This document shows, in pieces, positions 58,903 to 59,611 of a stretch of 59,611 nt of DNA. The stretch covers positions 1 through 59,611 of the forward strand of contig NZ_JAAGWF010000025.1 of NCBI RefSeq assembly GCF_010686765.1. The letters run 5' to 3'. Under the pieces are notes generated by a model. The model saw only the letters and a list, made by a program, of their open reading frames with translations. It made no database searches and was not told the origin of the DNA. Position 1 is the stretch's first letter. Each line of letters begins with the position of its first letter. A program made the translations under genes and the position numbers. The DNA comes from Geodermatophilus sabuli. GTDB taxonomy: Bacteria; Actinomycetota; Actinomycetes; Mycobacteriales; Geodermatophilaceae.

Positions 58903-59611
58903 TCAGTTGACCGGGCCCCCCTTGGTGAACCGGTCGGGGTCCAGGGCCCGGACGGCGGGCCCGGTCCGCCGGTTGATCAGCACCGTGATGCCCCAGAGCA
59001 CGACACCGATCGCCACCAGCACGCCGGCGATCCGGTACTGCTCGGCCGGCCGGCCGGCCCACGGCGTGGCCAGGAAGGCACACGCCAGGGCGCCGACGAC
59101 GGGCAGCACGGTCGGGGTGCGGAAGTGGTCCTCGTCGACCGTGTCCTTGCGGAGCACGAGCACTGCGATGTTGACGACCGTGAAGACGATCAGCAGCAGC
59201 AGTGCGGTGGTCCCGCCCAGGGCCGGCACCGCGCCGACGAACGTGATCAGCCCGAAGGCCAGCGCGGTGGTGAACAGGATCGCCGTCGTGGGGGTGCGGC
59301 GGGTGGGGTGCACCTTCCCGAGCAGGGGTGGCAGCACGTGCTGGCGGCTCATCCCGTAGACCAGCCGGCTGGCCATCAGCATGTTGATCAGCGCGGAGTT
59401 GGCGACCGCGAACATCGTGATGACCCCGAAGACGCCGATCGGGAAACCGGGCGCCCCGGCCTCGACCACCTGCAGCAGCGGGGTGTCGCCCTGGCTGAGG
59501 TCGTCGGCCGGCACCAGGGCGATCGCCGAGATCGACACCAGCACGTAGATCAGGCCGGTGGTCAGCAGCCCGGCGAGCAGCACCTTCGGGAAGATCTTCC
59601 GGGGCTGCTTG
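58903..59611 (-). CDS. APC-family amino acid permease, N-terminal part beyond the window
   Basis: The C-terminal 235 residues of a polytopic transporter. About seven hydrophobic segments are visible, with ANSALINMLMASRLVYGMSR and HPTRRTPTTAILF, typical of the amino acid-polyamine-organocation family. The frame continues past base 59611 (KQPRKIFPKVLLAG), so the start is missing. The substrate cannot be assigned. It occupies the place next to gyrB where DUF721/recF are found in mycobacteria. Confidence 0.88.
   Translation of the reverse strand, partial: KQPRKIFPKVLLAGLLTTGLIYVLVSISAIALVPADDLSQGDTPLLQVVEAGAPGFPIGVFGVITMFAVANSALINMLMASRLVYGMSRQHVLPPLLGKVHPTRRTPTTAILFTTALAFGLITFVGAVPALGGTTALLLLIVFTVVNIAVLVLRKDTVDEDHFRTPTVLPVVGALACAFLATPWAGRPAEQYRIAGVLVAIGVVLWGITVLINRRTGPAVRALDPDRFTKGGPVN

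Overview
The window is very GC-rich DNA with dense coding, GTG starts and GTGA start/stop overlaps. It looks like a chromosomal segment of a high-GC actinobacterium. The block from tRNA-Leu (35.6 kb) to gyrB (58.6 kb) has the gene order of the origin-proximal region of Mycobacterium and its relatives, read in reverse: gyrB-gyrA-DUF3566-tRNA-Ile/DLW-39/tRNA-Ala-ppiA-crgA-DUF881-trpG-pknB-pknA-pbpA-rodA-pstP-fhaB-fhaA-tRNA-Leu. A family such as Geodermatophilaceae is plausible, but nothing here identifies the genus. A parS-like palindrome at 35.0 kb and a DnaA-box-like cluster at 47.5-47.8 kb also fit an origin-proximal location.

Layout. 1-8.8 kb: the end of a Pro/Val-repeat protein, cinA, a small membrane protein, an orphan PASTA-type Ser/Thr kinase, and a catabolic cluster (cyclase-family hydrolase, acyl-CoA ligase, crotonase-fold enzyme without the hydratase glutamates). 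9-19.1 kb: a locus resembling mycobacterial iniBAC. It has an IniB-type repeat protein and two dynamin-like GTPases on the minus strand. Divergent to them are a membrane-anchored Hsp70-like ATPase and an IniR-like AAA/LuxR regulator. This is the most interesting accessory system in the window. 19.1-27.2 kb: small stress and housekeeping genes (zinc-ribbon-like protein, MBL-fold hydrolase, GlsB-type protein, SRPBCC protein, GntR and TetR regulators, metallophosphoesterase, CYTH-CHAD protein, PRC-barrel/DUF2382 protein, DsrE-like protein). 27.2-32.6 kb: a tight six-gene minus-strand operon (aldose epimerase, MOSC protein, S4 protein, RNB ribonuclease, aminotransferase, omega-amidase-like hydrolase). 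32.6-35.6 kb: a TetR/acyl-CoA dehydrogenase divergon with operator-like palindromes, then two small genes.

35.6-47.4 kb: the conserved growth and division signalling operon. FhaA and FhaB read phosphothreonine, PstP removes phosphate, RodA and PbpA build peptidoglycan, and PknA and PknB phosphorylate. Most junctions overlap by 4 bp. trpG, a DUF881 protein and crgA follow. 47.4-52.4 kb: the DnaA-box-like cluster, thiolase, a PH-like protein, rhomboid protease, cyclophilin, a DUF1059/monooxygenase-like protein and an AhpD-like protein. 52.4-58.6 kb: tRNA-Ala with a decayed partial copy beside it, a 47-residue DLW-39 gene, tRNA-Ile, DUF3566, gyrA and gyrB. The window ends inside an APC-family permease, where DUF721/recF would be expected from mycobacterial synteny.

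Non-coding signals worth attention are a family of six related hairpin elements at gene ends, two probable CTG start codons, a hairpin exposing or hiding a ribosome binding site, and several palindromic operator candidates.
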